A DNA stretch of 64,000 bases, from positions 3,534,001-3,598,000 of the forward strand of contig NZ_CP102173.1 in assembly GCF_024584515.1 (NCBI RefSeq), in the 5' to 3' direction. Origin of the DNA: Aeromicrobium wangtongii. GTDB lineage: Bacteria; Actinomycetota; Actinomycetes; Propionibacteriales; Nocardioidaceae. This document shows positions 16,464 to 25,220 of the stretch, piece after piece (positions within the stretch are counted from its first letter, which is position 1; the number at the start of each line of letters is the position of its first letter). Both the position numbers and the translations under genes were made by a program. The notes below the pieces were generated by a model, which saw only the letters and a program-made list of their open reading frames with translations, made no database searches and was not told the origin of the DNA.

Positions 16464-17339
16464 ATGGCACGCATGGCAGGAACCGCTGCTCGGGCGGAGA
16501 CCCTCCTGGGCATCGGCGTGGTCTCGACGACCCCCGTGGCCGGTGGCGACATCTGCACCGCGACCCGCCTGCGCCTGACCGACGGCCGCGGCGCGATCAT
16601 CAAGACCCGGCCCCAGGCGCCGGACGGGTTCTTCCAGCGCGAGGCCGAGGGCCTGCACTGGCTCGGCGAGGCCGGCGGCGCCAAGGTGCCCACCGTGCTG
16701 GCGGTCGCCGACGACTGCCTCGTCCTGGACTGGATCGAGCCCTCCAAGCCGACGCCCGAGATGGCCGAGCGGTTCGGTCGCGACCTGGCCGCGACCCACC
16801 GCGCAGGCGCCCCGTCGTTCGGCGCCCCGCTGGACGGCTACATCGGCCGCGCCCCACTTCCCAACCGGCCCCTGCCCACCTGGCCGGAGTTCTTCGCATC
16901 GCGCCGGGTCATGCCGTACGTGCGCGCCGCCGTGGACCGTGGGTCGCTGACCCCGGACGAGGCCTCCACGATCGAGGCCGTGATGCGGCGCATCCACGAC
17001 CTGGCCGGCCCGGCCGAGCCACCGGCACGCATCCACGGCGACCTGTGGTCGGGCAACATCGTGTGGGGCGCCGACGGCGACGTGTGGATCATCGACCCCG
17101 CCGCGCACGGCGGCCACCGCGAGACCGACCTGGCGATGCTGTCGCTGTTCGGTGCACCGCACCTGCAGCGCATCCTGGAGTCCTACGAGGAGGCCGCCCC
17201 CCTCGCGGAGGGCTGGCGCGACCGCCTGCCGCTGCACCAGCTGCACCCGTTGCTGGTCCACGCGGTGCTGTTCGGCGGCACCTACGGCGCCCGTGCGACG
17301 GCCGCGGCCAAGCAGCTGCTGTCGGGTCACACGTCCTGA
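16464..17339 (+). CDS. Fructosamine kinase family / APH-fold phosphotransferase
   Basis: A 291-residue cytoplasmic kinase expected to phosphorylate ketosamines or a related glycated small molecule, a damage-repair reaction. It starts with the family pattern ([18 protein letters not shown]), has the nucleotide-binding lysine in AIIKTRP, the catalytic loop [14 protein letters not shown] near 190 and the metal-binding [18 protein letters not shown] near 210, all typical of fructosamine kinases. A second ATG nine bases downstream is an alternative start. It is followed by mprA after 52 bases that contain an MprA-type box. Confidence 0.87.
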   Translation: MARMAGTAARAETLLGIGVVSTTPVAGGDICTATRLRLTDGRGAIIKTRPQAPDGFFQREAEGLHWLGEAGGAKVPTVLAVADDCLVLDWIEPSKPTPEMAERFGRDLAATHRAGAPSFGAPLDGYIGRAPLPNRPLPTWPEFFASRRVMPYVRAAVDRGSLTPDEASTIEAVMRRIHDLAGPAEPPARIHGDLWSGNIVWGADGDVWIIDPAAHGGHRETDLAMLSLFGAPHLQRILESYEEAAPLAEGWRDRLPLHQLHPLLVHAVLFGGTYGARATAAAKQLLSGHTS

Positions 17340-17352
17340 GATCTTCGGGTCT

Positions 17353-17371
17353 TTCAGCGCTTCCTCAGACA
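17353..17371 (+). promoter_or_regulatory. MprA-type box upstream of mprA
   Basis: TTCAGCGC, a three-base spacer TTC, then CTCAGACA: two 8-base direct repeats whose TCAG cores lie 11 bases (one helical turn) apart. It starts 39 bases before ATG 17392 and matches the box before pepD in both design and distance, which suggests autoregulation by MprA. Confidence 0.6.
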
Positions 17372-17391
17372 TCCGGGGCAGACTGGCAGTC

Positions 17392-18084
17392 ATGCGCATC
17401 CTTGTCGTCGACGATGACCGTGCTGTGCGCGACTCCCTGCGCCGGTCACTGGAGTTCAACGGTTACACCGTCGAGCTCGCCTCCGACGGCGTCGAGGCGT
17501 TGGCGCGTGCACCCCAGATCAACCCCGACGCGATCATCATGGACGTCATGATGCCGCGGCTCGACGGCCTCGAGGCCACCCGCGCGCTGCGGGGAGCCGG
17601 CAACGACGTCCCGATCCTGGTGCTGACCGCCCGTGACGCGGTCTCCGACCGGGTCGATGGGCTGGACGCGGGCGCCGATGACTACCTGACCAAGCCGTTC
17701 GCACTGGAGGAGCTGCTGGCCCGGGTCCGCTCCCTGCTGCGCCGGTCGAGCCGCGCGGCCGAGGTGGAGCCCGACGAGGCGCCGCTGGTCTTCGCCGATC
17801 TGTCGCTCGACCCGGTGACCCGTGAGGTCACCCGCGGCAACCGGTCGCTGTCGTTGACGCGCACCGAGTTCGCCCTGCTCGAGCTGTTCATGCGCCGTCC
17901 CAAGCGCGTCCTGGAGCGTTCGTTCATCCTGGAGGAGGTGTGGGGATTCGACTTCCCGACCACCGCCAACTCGCTGGAGGTCTACGTCGGCTACGTGCGC
18001 CGCAAGCTCGAGGCCGAGGGCGAGCCGCGACTGCTGCACACCGTCCGTGGCGTCGGGTACGTCCTGCGCGAGACACCTCCGTGA
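17392..18084 (+). CDS. mprA: MprA-type response regulator (OmpR family)
   Basis: A 230-residue two-component regulator. The receiver domain (1-115) has the acidic pair VVDDD, the phospho-acceptor Asp in [12 protein letters not shown] near residue 51, the Thr in LTARD and the Lys in [13 protein letters not shown]. The winged-helix DNA-binding domain (about 135-228) ends in VRGVGYVLR. In mycobacteria MprA controls pepD, sigE and envelope-stress genes, and the mprA-mprB-pepD order here is the same. It overlaps mprB by four bases. CAGACT seven bases before the ATG may be the -10. Confidence 0.92.
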   Translation: MRILVVDDDRAVRDSLRRSLEFNGYTVELASDGVEALARAPQINPDAIIMDVMMPRLDGLEATRALRGAGNDVPILVLTARDAVSDRVDGLDAGADDYLTKPFALEELLARVRSLLRRSSRAAEVEPDEAPLVFADLSLDPVTREVTRGNRSLSLTRTEFALLELFMRRPKRVLERSFILEEVWGFDFPTTANSLEVYVGYVRRKLEAEGEPRLLHTVRGVGYVLRETPP

Positions 18085-19481
18085 TCCAGCACGGTCACCG
18101 CGTCCTGCAGAAGCTCACCGGCCGGATGTCCTTGGCCCTGCGCGTCGCGGTGCTCACCACCGCGGCCGTCGCGGTCACCCTCAGCGTGGTCAGCGGCGTG
18201 GTCTTCGTGACCGTCCGGGCAGAGTTCGAGAGCTCGATGGACGACTCGATGATCCGCCGCGCCAATGCGGCCGCCAGCAAGGGCCTGGGCGAGTCGCTGC
18301 TGAGCAGCCAGTCGGCCACGGCGCTGGCCTACATCGGCATCCAGCCGTTCGTCGTGGAGTCCGGTCAGCTCTTCGCCAGTGCCGACAACGCCAGCACGGA
18401 GTACGCCAAGCTCAAGGGCTACCGAGAGCTCGAGGTGTCCACGGGCCAGCGTGACCACTCCGCCCGCACCGTGACGATCCAGGGCATCCCCCACCGGGTC
18501 GTCGCGGTTCCCGCAGGGGCCGGACGCGCACTCGTGATCGTGCAGTCGATGGAGTCCAACCGCGACGCCCTCGAGCGGCTCAAGATCATCCTCCTGCTGG
18601 CCAGCACCGCCGGTGTCGCGCTGGCCGGCCTGGCCGGATGGGCCGTCGCGACCAACGGCCTGCGACCGGTGCGGCGGCTGACCGAGGCGACCGAACGCGT
18701 CGCCCGCACCAGCGAGCTGACCCCCATCGACGTCACCGGGCGCGACGAGCTGGCGCGACTGACGACCTCGTTCAACGCGATGCTGCTGGCGCTGGACGCG
18801 TCCCAGGAGCGGCAGCGCCAGCTGGTCGCCGACGCCGGACACGAGCTGCGCACGCCGCTGACCAGCCTGCGCACCAACATCGAGCTGATCGGCCAGGCCG
18901 CCGACAACGCCGAGCGACACCTCAGCGAGGAACAGCGCCACGAGATCATGGACGACGTCCGGGCCCAGCTCGAGGAGCTCACGACCCTGGTCGGCGATCT
19001 CGTGGAGCTCGCGCGCGACGAGCCGATGCACCGCGACCCCGAGCCGCTGGACTTCGCCGATGTCGTGCGGCAGGCCGTCGACCGTGTCCGCCTGCGGGCG
19101 CAGGACGTCCGGATCGACGTCGACCTGTCCCCGTGGATGGTCATGGGCGAGCCCCAGCTGCTCGAGCGTGCCGTGACCAACCTGCTGGACAACGCCGCCA
19201 AGTGGAGCCCACCCCAGGGCGAGATCAGGGTGCGGCTGCGTGACGGCGTGCTCACGGTCTCCGACGACGGCGCCGGCATCACGCCGGAGGACCTGCCGTA
19301 CATCTTCGACCGGTTCTACCGCTCGAGCGAGGCCAGGACGCTGCCCGGGTCCGGACTCGGGCTGTCGATCGTCAAGCGCGCCGCCGAGCGGCACGGCGGC
19401 ACGGTCGAGGTGGAGTCGCCGCCGGGCGCCGGAACGACCTTCCGGCTGGTGCTGCCCGAGGCTCCCGTCCAGTCGGTCTGA
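18081..19481 (+). CDS. mprB: MprB-type sensor histidine kinase
   Basis: A 466-residue membrane sensor. One transmembrane helix lies near residues 20-44 and another near 173-195, enclosing an extracytoplasmic sensing domain of about 125 residues. A HAMP domain follows (about 197-250), then the H-box [14 protein letters not shown] near 250 with the phosphorylated His, the N-box [10 protein letters not shown] near 370 and the G-boxes [11 protein letters not shown] and [13 protein letters not shown] 18081 is used because it forms a GTGA overlap with mprA. Signal is expected to be envelope stress, as for mycobacterial MprB. Confidence 0.92.
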   Translation: MIQHGHRVLQKLTGRMSLALRVAVLTTAAVAVTLSVVSGVVFVTVRAEFESSMDDSMIRRANAAASKGLGESLLSSQSATALAYIGIQPFVVESGQLFASADNASTEYAKLKGYRELEVSTGQRDHSARTVTIQGIPHRVVAVPAGAGRALVIVQSMESNRDALERLKIILLLASTAGVALAGLAGWAVATNGLRPVRRLTEATERVARTSELTPIDVTGRDELARLTTSFNAMLLALDASQERQRQLVADAGHELRTPLTSLRTNIELIGQAADNAERHLSEEQRHEIMDDVRAQLEELTTLVGDLVELARDEPMHRDPEPLDFADVVRQAVDRVRLRAQDVRIDVDLSPWMVMGEPQLLERAVTNLLDNAAKWSPPQGEIRVRLRDGVLTVSDDGAGITPEDLPYIFDRFYRSSEARTLPGSGLGLSIVKRAAERHGGTVEVESPPGAGTTFRLVLPEAPVQSV

Positions 19482-19512
19482 CACCCTGTTCTTTGAGCGC
19501 TCACACGTCACT

Positions 19513-19531
19513 CTCAGACATGTCTCAGTGA
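19513..19531 (+). promoter_or_regulatory. MprA-type box upstream of pepD
   Basis: CTCAGACA, spacer TGT, then CTCAGTGA: two 8-base direct repeats with TCAG cores 11 bases apart. It begins 38 bases before ATG 19551, almost the same place as the box before mprA. A -10-like GACAAT follows at 19537-19542, so the box would overlap the -35 region, a normal activator position. Confidence 0.62.
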
Positions 19532-19550
19532 TGAGCGACAATCTATGTCC

Positions 19551-21092
19551 ATGACCGATTCGAACGATCCGTTCGCCGCCAATCCGTACACTCCGCCGAC
19601 GGATCGTGAGCGCAAGGACACCGACGACACCGACGACACCGTCGTCCAGCCGCACGAAGGCGACGCCCCGACAGCGTCCCAGGCCCCGGTCGCGGACGCA
19701 CCGCCGCCGCCCCCGGCCCCTCCCGCGGCCCCGGCCTCGTCAGCATCTGGTGCCGCGGATCCCGCGGCGGGCGAGCCGACCGTCGAGGTCCCGGCCCAGC
19801 AGGAGACCACACCGCCTGCCGAGGACTACACCCACCGCTACCCGGGCACGGCCGAGCAGCAGGCCCCCATGGACGACCCGTACCGCCAGGAAGAGCCGAC
19901 CGTGGCCTTCGCGACGTCCCCCGGCTACGGCGGTGGCTCCGGCGACGGCCCCGCCACCGGCGGATCCACGCCTGCGCGCCCCGGCCGCGGCCGCATGGCC
20001 GCCGCCGGCCTCGCCTTCCTGGTGCTCGCCGCGGGTGCCGGCTACGGCGGCGCGTGGGCCTTCGACCAGCAGAACGACGACAGCTCCAGCAGCGGCGTCG
20101 TCAGCTCGCTCGACGGCAGCGACGACGACGCGACGCAGGCCAGCCTGCCGGCCGGCACGGTCGAGCAGGTCGCGGCGAAGGTCCTGCCATCGGTCGTGCA
20201 GATCAACGTCCGGGGCGGACAGGAGTCCGGCTCCGGCACCGGCGTCATCCTCAGCCAGGACGGCGAGATCCTGACCAACAACCACGTGGTCGAGGTGGCC
20301 GGTGACGGCGGGACCATCACGGTCGCCTTCAGCGACGGCAGCAATGCCAAGGCCGCGATCGTCGGCACCGACCCGAAGACCGATCTCGCGGTCATCAAGG
20401 CCGAGGGCCAGTCCGGCCTGAGCCCGGCGACCCTGGGCTCGTCGGCCGATCTGCGGGTCGGCCAGGAGGTCATCGCGATCGGTTCACCGTTCGGCCTCGA
20501 GAGCACCGTGACGCAGGGCATCATCTCGGCCCTCAACCGACCGGTCTCCTCCAGCAATGCCAGTGGCCAGGAGCAGACCCGCACGACGTTCCCCGCGGTG
20601 CAGACCGACGCGGCGATCAACCCGGGCAACTCCGGCGGTCCGCTGGTCGATCTCAAGGGCCGCGTCATCGCGATCAACTCGGCGATCAAGTCGGCCACGA
20701 CGTCGTCCGGCGAGGCCGGTTCCATCGGCCTCGGCTTCGCGATCCCGATCGACCTGGCCAAGAGCGTCGCGAAGCAGCTGATCGCCGGCAAGAAGGTCGC
20801 GCACGCGCAGATCGGCGTCACCGTCGACAACGCGCTCGGCGAGGACGGCATCACGAGCACGGGCGCCCAGATCAAGGAGGTCACCCCCGACGGCGCGGGC
20901 GCCAAGGCCGGGCTCAAGCCGGGCGACGTCATCACGGCGGTCAACGACACGTTGATCCCCAGCTCCGAGGCGCTGGTGGCAGCGGTCCGCGGCTACAGCC
21001 CCGGCGAGAAGATCGACGTGACCTACACCCGCGACGGCAAGAAGAACGATGTCGAGGTCACCCTCGGCAGCGACGGCGGCACCGCCGAGTAG
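19551..21092 (+). CDS. pepD: PepD/HtrA-type membrane-anchored serine protease with PDZ domain
   Basis: Envelope quality-control protease of 513 residues. A cytoplasmic Pro/Ala-rich segment (1-145) is followed by one transmembrane helix near 150-170 and an extracytoplasmic trypsin-like domain: His in LTNNHVVEV near 245, Asp in PKTDLAVIK near 278, Ser in NPGNSGGPL near 361. A PDZ domain (about 418-505) includes AKAGLKPGDVITAVN. ATG 19551 is preferred to ATG 19545 because the -10-like GACAAT and the MprA box then have the same geometry as at mprA. It is the expected main target of MprAB. A strong hairpin terminator follows. Confidence 0.9.
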   Translation: MTDSNDPFAANPYTPPTDRERKDTDDTDDTVVQPHEGDAPTASQAPVADAPPPPPAPPAAPASSASGAADPAAGEPTVEVPAQQETTPPAEDYTHRYPGTAEQQAPMDDPYRQEEPTVAFATSPGYGGGSGDGPATGGSTPARPGRGRMAAAGLAFLVLAAGAGYGGAWAFDQQNDDSSSSGVVSSLDGSDDDATQASLPAGTVEQVAAKVLPSVVQINVRGGQESGSGTGVILSQDGEILTNNHVVEVAGDGGTITVAFSDGSNAKAAIVGTDPKTDLAVIKAEGQSGLSPATLGSSADLRVGQEVIAIGSPFGLESTVTQGIISALNRPVSSSNASGQEQTRTTFPAVQTDAAINPGNSGGPLVDLKGRVIAINSAIKSATTSSGEAGSIGLGFAIPIDLAKSVAKQLIAGKKVAHAQIGVTVDNALGEDGITSTGAQIKEVTPDGAGAKAGLKPGDVITAVNDTLIPSSEALVAAVRGYSPGEKIDVTYTRDGKKNDVEVTLGSDGGTAE

Positions 21093-21104
21093 GAAGTCCC
21101 CCGC

Positions 21105-21136
21105 AACAGGCCCCGGCAGCGATGCCGGGGCCTGTT
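21105..21136 (+). terminator. Strong hairpin terminator after pepD
   Basis: Perfect 14-base-pair stem (AACAGGCCCCGGCA with its complement) closed by a GCGA tetraloop of the stable GNRA class. No U-tract follows, as is usual for actinobacterial terminators. It ends the mprAB-pepD region. Confidence 0.85.
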
Positions 21137-21153
21137 GTGTCGTGGGGCACCGC

Positions 21154-21159
21154 TAGCGT
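21154..21159 (+). promoter_or_regulatory. -10-like hexamer TAGCGT for the EamA gene
   Basis: TAGCGT just after the terminator and seven bases before GTG 21167. It decides the start choice: the upstream GTG at 21158 overlaps this hexamer. Confidence 0.4.
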
Positions 21160-21166
21160 GACGACG

Positions 21167-22108
21167 GTGAGGACCCGCGACCTGTCGATGCTCGCCCTGG
21201 GCGTCACCGTGCTGCTCTGGGCCTCGGCGTTCGTCGGCATCCGTGCCGTCGGGGACACCTACTCCCCCGGCTCCCTGACGCTGGGCCGGCTCGTGGTCGG
21301 AGCCCTCGTGCTGACGGCGTTCGCCCGGCCGGGCCGCGGCCGGATGCCGAGCGGACGTCCGCTCCTGCTGGTCGTCCTGTACGGCGTCGTGTGGTTCGGC
21401 GCCTACAACCTGGCGCTGAACGCCGCTGAGCGCGATCTCGACGCCGGCACCACCGCGTTGATCGTCAACATCGGGCCCGCCATCGCCGCCGTCGTCGCCG
21501 GGTTCCTGTACCGCGAGGGCTTTCCGAGACCGCTGCTGATCGGGATGGGCATCGCCTTCGCCGGGGTGGCCCTGATCGCGCTGAGCACCGACCGGGACTC
21601 CTCGTCGGTCGACACCGCCAGCACCACCGGCGTCCTGCTGTGCGTCGCCGCGGCGATCTTCTACGCCTTCGGCGCGCTGGCGCAGAAACCCGCCCTGCGG
21701 CACATGGAGCCGGTCATGTCGGTGTGGCTGGGCTGCCTGGTCGGCGTCGTGGTGTGCCTGCCGTTCGCCCCCGCCCTGATCGAGGAGCTGTCCGGCGCGT
21801 CCTTCCACGACATCGCCTGGCTGGTCTACCTGGGTGTGTTCCCGACCGCGATCGGCTTCAGCACCTGGTCGTACGCGCTCAAGAGGATCTCCACCGGTCA
21901 GGCCGCCTCGACGACCTACCTGGTGCCCGCCGTGGCGACCCTGATCTCGTGGGCCGTGCTGGACGAGGTGCCGGCGGCGCTGGCCTTCGTCGGGGGCGCG
22001 ATGTGCCTGGTCGGCGTGGCCATCACCCGCCTTCGCTCCCGTTCCCCCGTCCCCGCCGGAGAGCTCCACCATGGCGAGAACCAGGCAGGCGACGGAGGAG
22101 CACGGTGA
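21167..22108 (+). CDS. EamA-family (DMT superfamily) transporter
   Basis: Ten-helix membrane protein of about 313 residues in two EamA repeats. The first contains WASAFVGIRAVGDTYSPGSL, the second GALAQKPALRH and the conserved TAIGFSTWSYALKR, which resemble RhtA/YdcZ-like drug/metabolite exporters. Substrate unknown. GTG 21158 and GTG 21167 are both possible; the second is taken because of the leaderless promoter. Its stop overlaps the GTG of the acetyltransferase gene by four bases, so the two form an operon. Confidence 0.86.
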   Translation: MRTRDLSMLALGVTVLLWASAFVGIRAVGDTYSPGSLTLGRLVVGALVLTAFARPGRGRMPSGRPLLLVVLYGVVWFGAYNLALNAAERDLDAGTTALIVNIGPAIAAVVAGFLYREGFPRPLLIGMGIAFAGVALIALSTDRDSSSVDTASTTGVLLCVAAAIFYAFGALAQKPALRHMEPVMSVWLGCLVGVVVCLPFAPALIEELSGASFHDIAWLVYLGVFPTAIGFSTWSYALKRISTGQAASTTYLVPAVATLISWAVLDEVPAALAFVGGAMCLVGVAITRLRSRSPVPAGELHHGENQAGDGGAR

Positions 22109-22680
22109 CCGAGATCGATGTGCGGCCCGCGACGTCGTTCGGCGACGTCGCCACGATGCTCGGCCCGAAGCGGCCGGATGCGAACGTCTGCTGGTGCCTG
22201 AGCTATCGCATCGGTTCGAAGGAGAACCGCGAGCTCGTCGGGACGGCCCGGGGTGACCTGTTCGAGCGTCTGTGCCGCGAGGACCCGCCGCCCGGCGTGC
22301 TGGCCTACGACGGCGACGACGTGGTCGGCTGGGCCGCAGTGCACCCACGATCCGACACGAGCTTCGCCCGCAACCGCAAGATCCCGCACGTCGACGACTC
22401 GGCGGTGTGGTCCGTGTGGTGCATCCGGGTCCGGCCAGGGCATCGCCGCCAGGGCATCTCGCACCACCTGCTGCGCGGCGCGGTCGACTTCGCCCGCGCG
22501 AACGGTGCTCCCGCCATCGAGGGCTATCCCGTCGACAACCGAGGCGAGAAGGTCGACCTGACGATGGCGTACGTCGGCACCCGCAAGCTGTTCGAGGAGG
22601 CCGGTTTCACCCACGCCGCCGACACCGACTCCGTCCTCAACGGCTTCCCCCGCGTGCTGATGCGGCTCGACCTGAGCTGA
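22105..22680 (+). CDS. GNAT-family N-acetyltransferase
   Basis: A 191-residue acetyl-CoA-dependent acyltransferase. The acetyl-CoA binding loop is VRPGHRRQGISHHLL near residues 111-125, after a strand with VVGWAAVHPRSD. The N-terminal CWCL motif (VCWCLSYRI) with two cysteines is typical of a small actinobacterial subgroup of unknown substrate. It has an excellent GGAGGAG ribosome site five bases before GTG 22105 and overlaps the EamA stop codon. Confidence 0.82.
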   Translation: MTEIDVRPATSFGDVATMLGPKRPDANVCWCLSYRIGSKENRELVGTARGDLFERLCREDPPPGVLAYDGDDVVGWAAVHPRSDTSFARNRKIPHVDDSAVWSVWCIRVRPGHRRQGISHHLLRGAVDFARANGAPAIEGYPVDNRGEKVDLTMAYVGTRKLFEEAGFTHAADTDSVLNGFPRVLMRLDLS

Positions 22681-22692
22681 CTGGCACCGACC

Positions 22693-23124
22693 TCAGGGGT
22701 TCATGACGGGGGTGAGGACGAGGCGGGCGGGCCGTCCCCGCTCGACGATCACGATGGCGTTCTGCCCGTAGGCCGTCGCCAGCTCGACCGCCTCGGCCTC
22801 GGCCAGGTCGAGGGCGAAGAAGCCGTGCTCGGGCTCCCATTCCGACTCGTACCCGACGCCGATGTGCGGCAGGATCACGCTGCCGGCCTGGTCGAGATCG
22901 ACCTCCAGCCGGGCGTTGGCGTCGTCGTTGCTGTCCTGGTCGAGGAGCACGCTGCGCGGGTTCCAGCCGGTGATGAACACACCGCTCGCCGCGCCGTAGT
23001 CGGCCAGGATCGCGTCGATCGCGTCGGAGACCTCACCGATGCCGACATCCGCGCGCGCGATCCCCAGGTCGTCGAGCACGACGTACCGGGTGCGCTCGTA
23101 CTCGCGCAGCAAGTCCTCGGACAT
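22693..23124 (-). CDS. DUF3293 domain-containing protein
   Basis: A 143-residue cytoplasmic protein. The family pattern is clear: an N-terminal YERTRYVV, then VFITGWNPRSVLL near residue 50, a WEPEHGFFALDL segment, and the ending AYGQNAIVIVE. The function of DUF3293 is unknown. Its ATG overlaps the TGA of the trpEG gene (TGATG), so it is the second gene of the tryptophan-controlled transcript, a possible hint of a link to aromatic metabolism, though gene packing alone could explain it. Confidence 0.8.
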   Translation of the reverse strand: MSEDLLREYERTRYVVLDDLGIARADVGIGEVSDAIDAILADYGAASGVFITGWNPRSVLLDQDSNDDANARLEVDLDQAGSVILPHIGVGYESEWEPEHGFFALDLAEAEAVELATAYGQNAIVIVERGRPARLVLTPVMNP

Positions 23125-25016
23125 CAGCCGACGAGATCCGTGACCAGGTCACGCAGGATGCCGAAGCCGTTCTGGGTCAGGATCGACTCGGCGTGGAACT
23201 GCACCCCGCGGTAGTGCGGCCCCGCGACCAGATGGATGTCGCCGGTCGCCGGGTCGGTCTCGACCGTCACGCCGTCCGGGAGGCCCGACTCCGGCACCCG
23301 GGCCACGAAGGTGTTGTAGAACCCGACGGTCTCCGGCCGGTCCAGCACCGTCAGTCGGCTCTGCGTCCCCTGGAAGACGATGTCCTTGAACACCAGGTCC
23401 AGGCCGATCTGGTGGCTCAGCGTCTGGTGGCCCAGGCACACCGCGAGGAACGGCCGCTGGGCCTCCAGCAGGCCCGCCACGACGCGGTGCAGCGTGGCCA
23501 TCTTCGGATCGTCCTGGTCACGCGGATCCCCGGGTCCGGGGCCCATGACCACCAGGTCGTAGCCGGCGAGGGCGTCGATGCCCCGGTCGGCCAGCTCGGT
23601 GGAGTCGTGGCGGACGATGTCGGTCGTCATGCCCAGGACGCCGAACACGTGCGACAGCATGTTGACGAAGTCGTCCTCGCCGTCGACGATCACGACCCGC
23701 TTGCCGACCAGGGTGGGCACCGGTGCCGCACCGGACTGGTCGGTGAGCCAGAACTGGCTGAGCCGCTGGTTGCGCGAGCCGAGCGCGATGATGACCTCGT
23801 CCTCGCGCGTGAACGCGTCCCAGGTGTGCGACTCGTTCGCCGTCCCGGCGGGCGCCGCGTCGACCAGGCCGAATGCGCTCAGGATGCCGCCGGCCTTGGC
23901 CCAGGTCTCCTTCGTCTCGTACATCGCATCGGAGTCACGGACGAGCGTCGCACCGGCGCTGACCTTGAGATTGCCGTCCAGGTCGACATCGGCGGTGCGG
24001 ATCAGGATCGGTGCATCGGCGCGCTGGGCGCCGTCCTCGTCGCGGCCCACGAGAGCGGCGACGGATGCGTAGTAGCCGCGGCCCTGGTGCTCGTACTGCT
24101 TGATCAGCCGGCACGCGTTCTCGACCGGGCTGCCGGTCACGGTCGCCGCGAACATCGAGTCGCGCAGCACCTCGCGGACGTCCCGGTGGGTGCGCCCCGC
24201 CAGGAGGTACTCGGTGTGGACCAGGTGCGTCATCGGCTTCAGGTACGGGCCGAGCACCAGACCACCCTCGTGGCAGATGTCGCACATCATCTTGAGCTCT
24301 TCGTCGACGACCATGAAGAGCTCGTAGATCTCCTTCTCGTCCTGCAGGAACTTCAAGAGCTCACGCTTCTTGTCCGCGTGCGTCTCCAGGCCCCGCATGC
24401 GGAACGTCCCGCTGATCGGGTTCATCCGCACCTGGCCGGCCTCGAGGCTGACGTGCCGCTCCGGGCTCGCGCCGATCAGGTAGCGGTCGCCGGTGAAGAT
24501 CATGAACGTCCAGAACGCACCGCGCTCGCGCTCCAGCAGGCGGCGGAACACCGTCAGGGCGGCGTCGTGGCCCCAGTCGGCGACCTGCGCGCGGTAGTGC
24601 CGGCCGATCACCAGGTTCGCGCCCTCGCCCTGGCCGATCTCGTCGTCGATGATCTGCCGGACGATGCCTGCGTACTCCTCGTCGGTGCTCTCGAACCCAC
24701 CGCGGTCGGTGAAGTCGACCGGGACGTCGGGCAGCTGGCCGAGCAGCTCGTCGACCGGGACCTCGGCGCTGAACGCGATCTGGATCGCCGACAGCGGCGT
24801 CCCGTCCTGGTGCGCCTCGAAGCCACGCTCGCGGACCTGGGCGTACGGCACCAGCACCAGGTGGTCCCACGCCGGTCCGGGGCCGGTCTGCACCGGGATG
24901 TCGGCGAGCTGCTCCAGGTCGGTTCGCGGACCGCCCACCAGCGTCACGGTGTCGGACTCGCGCACACGGATCAGCGCGAACGCCGGCTGGGTGAGGAGCT
25001 CGTCGAGGGAGGTCAT
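23124..25016 (-). CDS. Anthranilate synthase, fused TrpE-TrpG (PhzE-like architecture)
   Basis: Converts chorismate and glutamine to anthranilate, the first step of tryptophan synthesis. Residues 95-425 are the chorismate-binding domain (ASPERHVSLEAGQVRMNPIS, GSPVENACRLI, DGNLKVSAGATLV). Residues 445-630 are a class I glutamine amidotransferase with VVMGPGPGDP, the nucleophile Cys in AVCLGHQTLSHQ near 526 and the catalytic His in GVQFHAES near 607. The domain order also matches PhzE of phenazine pathways, but no phenazine genes are present and the leader peptide with tandem Trp codons argues for tryptophan synthesis. A GAAGGA ribosome site precedes ATG 25016. Confidence 0.88.
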   Translation of the reverse strand: MTSLDELLTQPAFALIRVRESDTVTLVGGPRTDLEQLADIPVQTGPGPAWDHLVLVPYAQVRERGFEAHQDGTPLSAIQIAFSAEVPVDELLGQLPDVPVDFTDRGGFESTDEEYAGIVRQIIDDEIGQGEGANLVIGRHYRAQVADWGHDAALTVFRRLLERERGAFWTFMIFTGDRYLIGASPERHVSLEAGQVRMNPISGTFRMRGLETHADKKRELLKFLQDEKEIYELFMVVDEELKMMCDICHEGGLVLGPYLKPMTHLVHTEYLLAGRTHRDVREVLRDSMFAATVTGSPVENACRLIKQYEHQGRGYYASVAALVGRDEDGAQRADAPILIRTADVDLDGNLKVSAGATLVRDSDAMYETKETWAKAGGILSAFGLVDAAPAGTANESHTWDAFTREDEVIIALGSRNQRLSQFWLTDQSGAAPVPTLVGKRVVIVDGEDDFVNMLSHVFGVLGMTTDIVRHDSTELADRGIDALAGYDLVVMGPGPGDPRDQDDPKMATLHRVVAGLLEAQRPFLAVCLGHQTLSHQIGLDLVFKDIVFQGTQSRLTVLDRPETVGFYNTFVARVPESGLPDGVTVETDPATGDIHLVAGPHYRGVQFHAESILTQNGFGILRDLVTDLVG

Positions 25017-25071
25017 CTGTTTCCTTCGGTCAATGCCTCGGCCGGCGAGGGGTGCTGCCCGGACGACGAAA

Positions 25072-25101
25072 GCCCAGAGCCGGCCATGAGGCGGTCTGGG
25101 C
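25072..25101 (-). promoter_or_regulatory. Attenuator-like hairpin in the trp leader
   Basis: In the minus-strand transcript GCCCAGA pairs with TCTGGGC, enclosing a smaller GCC/GGC stem with bulges, and is followed by a short TTTC. It lies between the leader peptide stop and trpEG and is well placed to act as the attenuator terminator. Confidence 0.55.
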
Positions 25102-25121
25102 AGGGAGTCGACAGGCCACCG

Positions 25122-25160
25122 TTACGGGTGGCGCCACCAGGAGAGGGGCCGGGCTGTCAT
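25122..25160 (-). CDS. trpL: trp leader peptide with tandem tryptophan codons
   Basis: A 12-codon reading frame translating to MTARPLSWWRHP, with two adjacent TGG codons, 106 bases upstream of trpEG. Tryptophan is a rare residue, so a tandem pair in a tiny reading frame upstream of anthranilate synthase is a classical attenuation signal: ribosome stalling at the Trp codons under starvation would let RNA polymerase read past the hairpin at 25072-25101. The TGGTGGCGCCACC stretch around the Trp codons is itself palindromic and could form a competing hairpin. A -10-like TAGGCT sits six bases before the ATG, so the leader is probably translated from a leaderless mRNA end. Confidence 0.75.
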   Translation of the reverse strand: MTARPLSWWRHP

Positions 25161-25166
25161 GGCAGG

Positions 25167-25172
25167 AGCCTA
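25167..25172 (-). promoter_or_regulatory. -10-like hexamer TAGGCT for the trp leader transcript
   Basis: TAGGCT, six bases and then the leader peptide ATG. It lies in the 60-base gap shared with the divergent M20 peptidase gene. Confidence 0.5.
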
Positions 25173-25220
25173 TCGCAGGGCCCGCGAGCCCACCGACAGG
25201 TCGGCTGCAAGACTCGGCGC

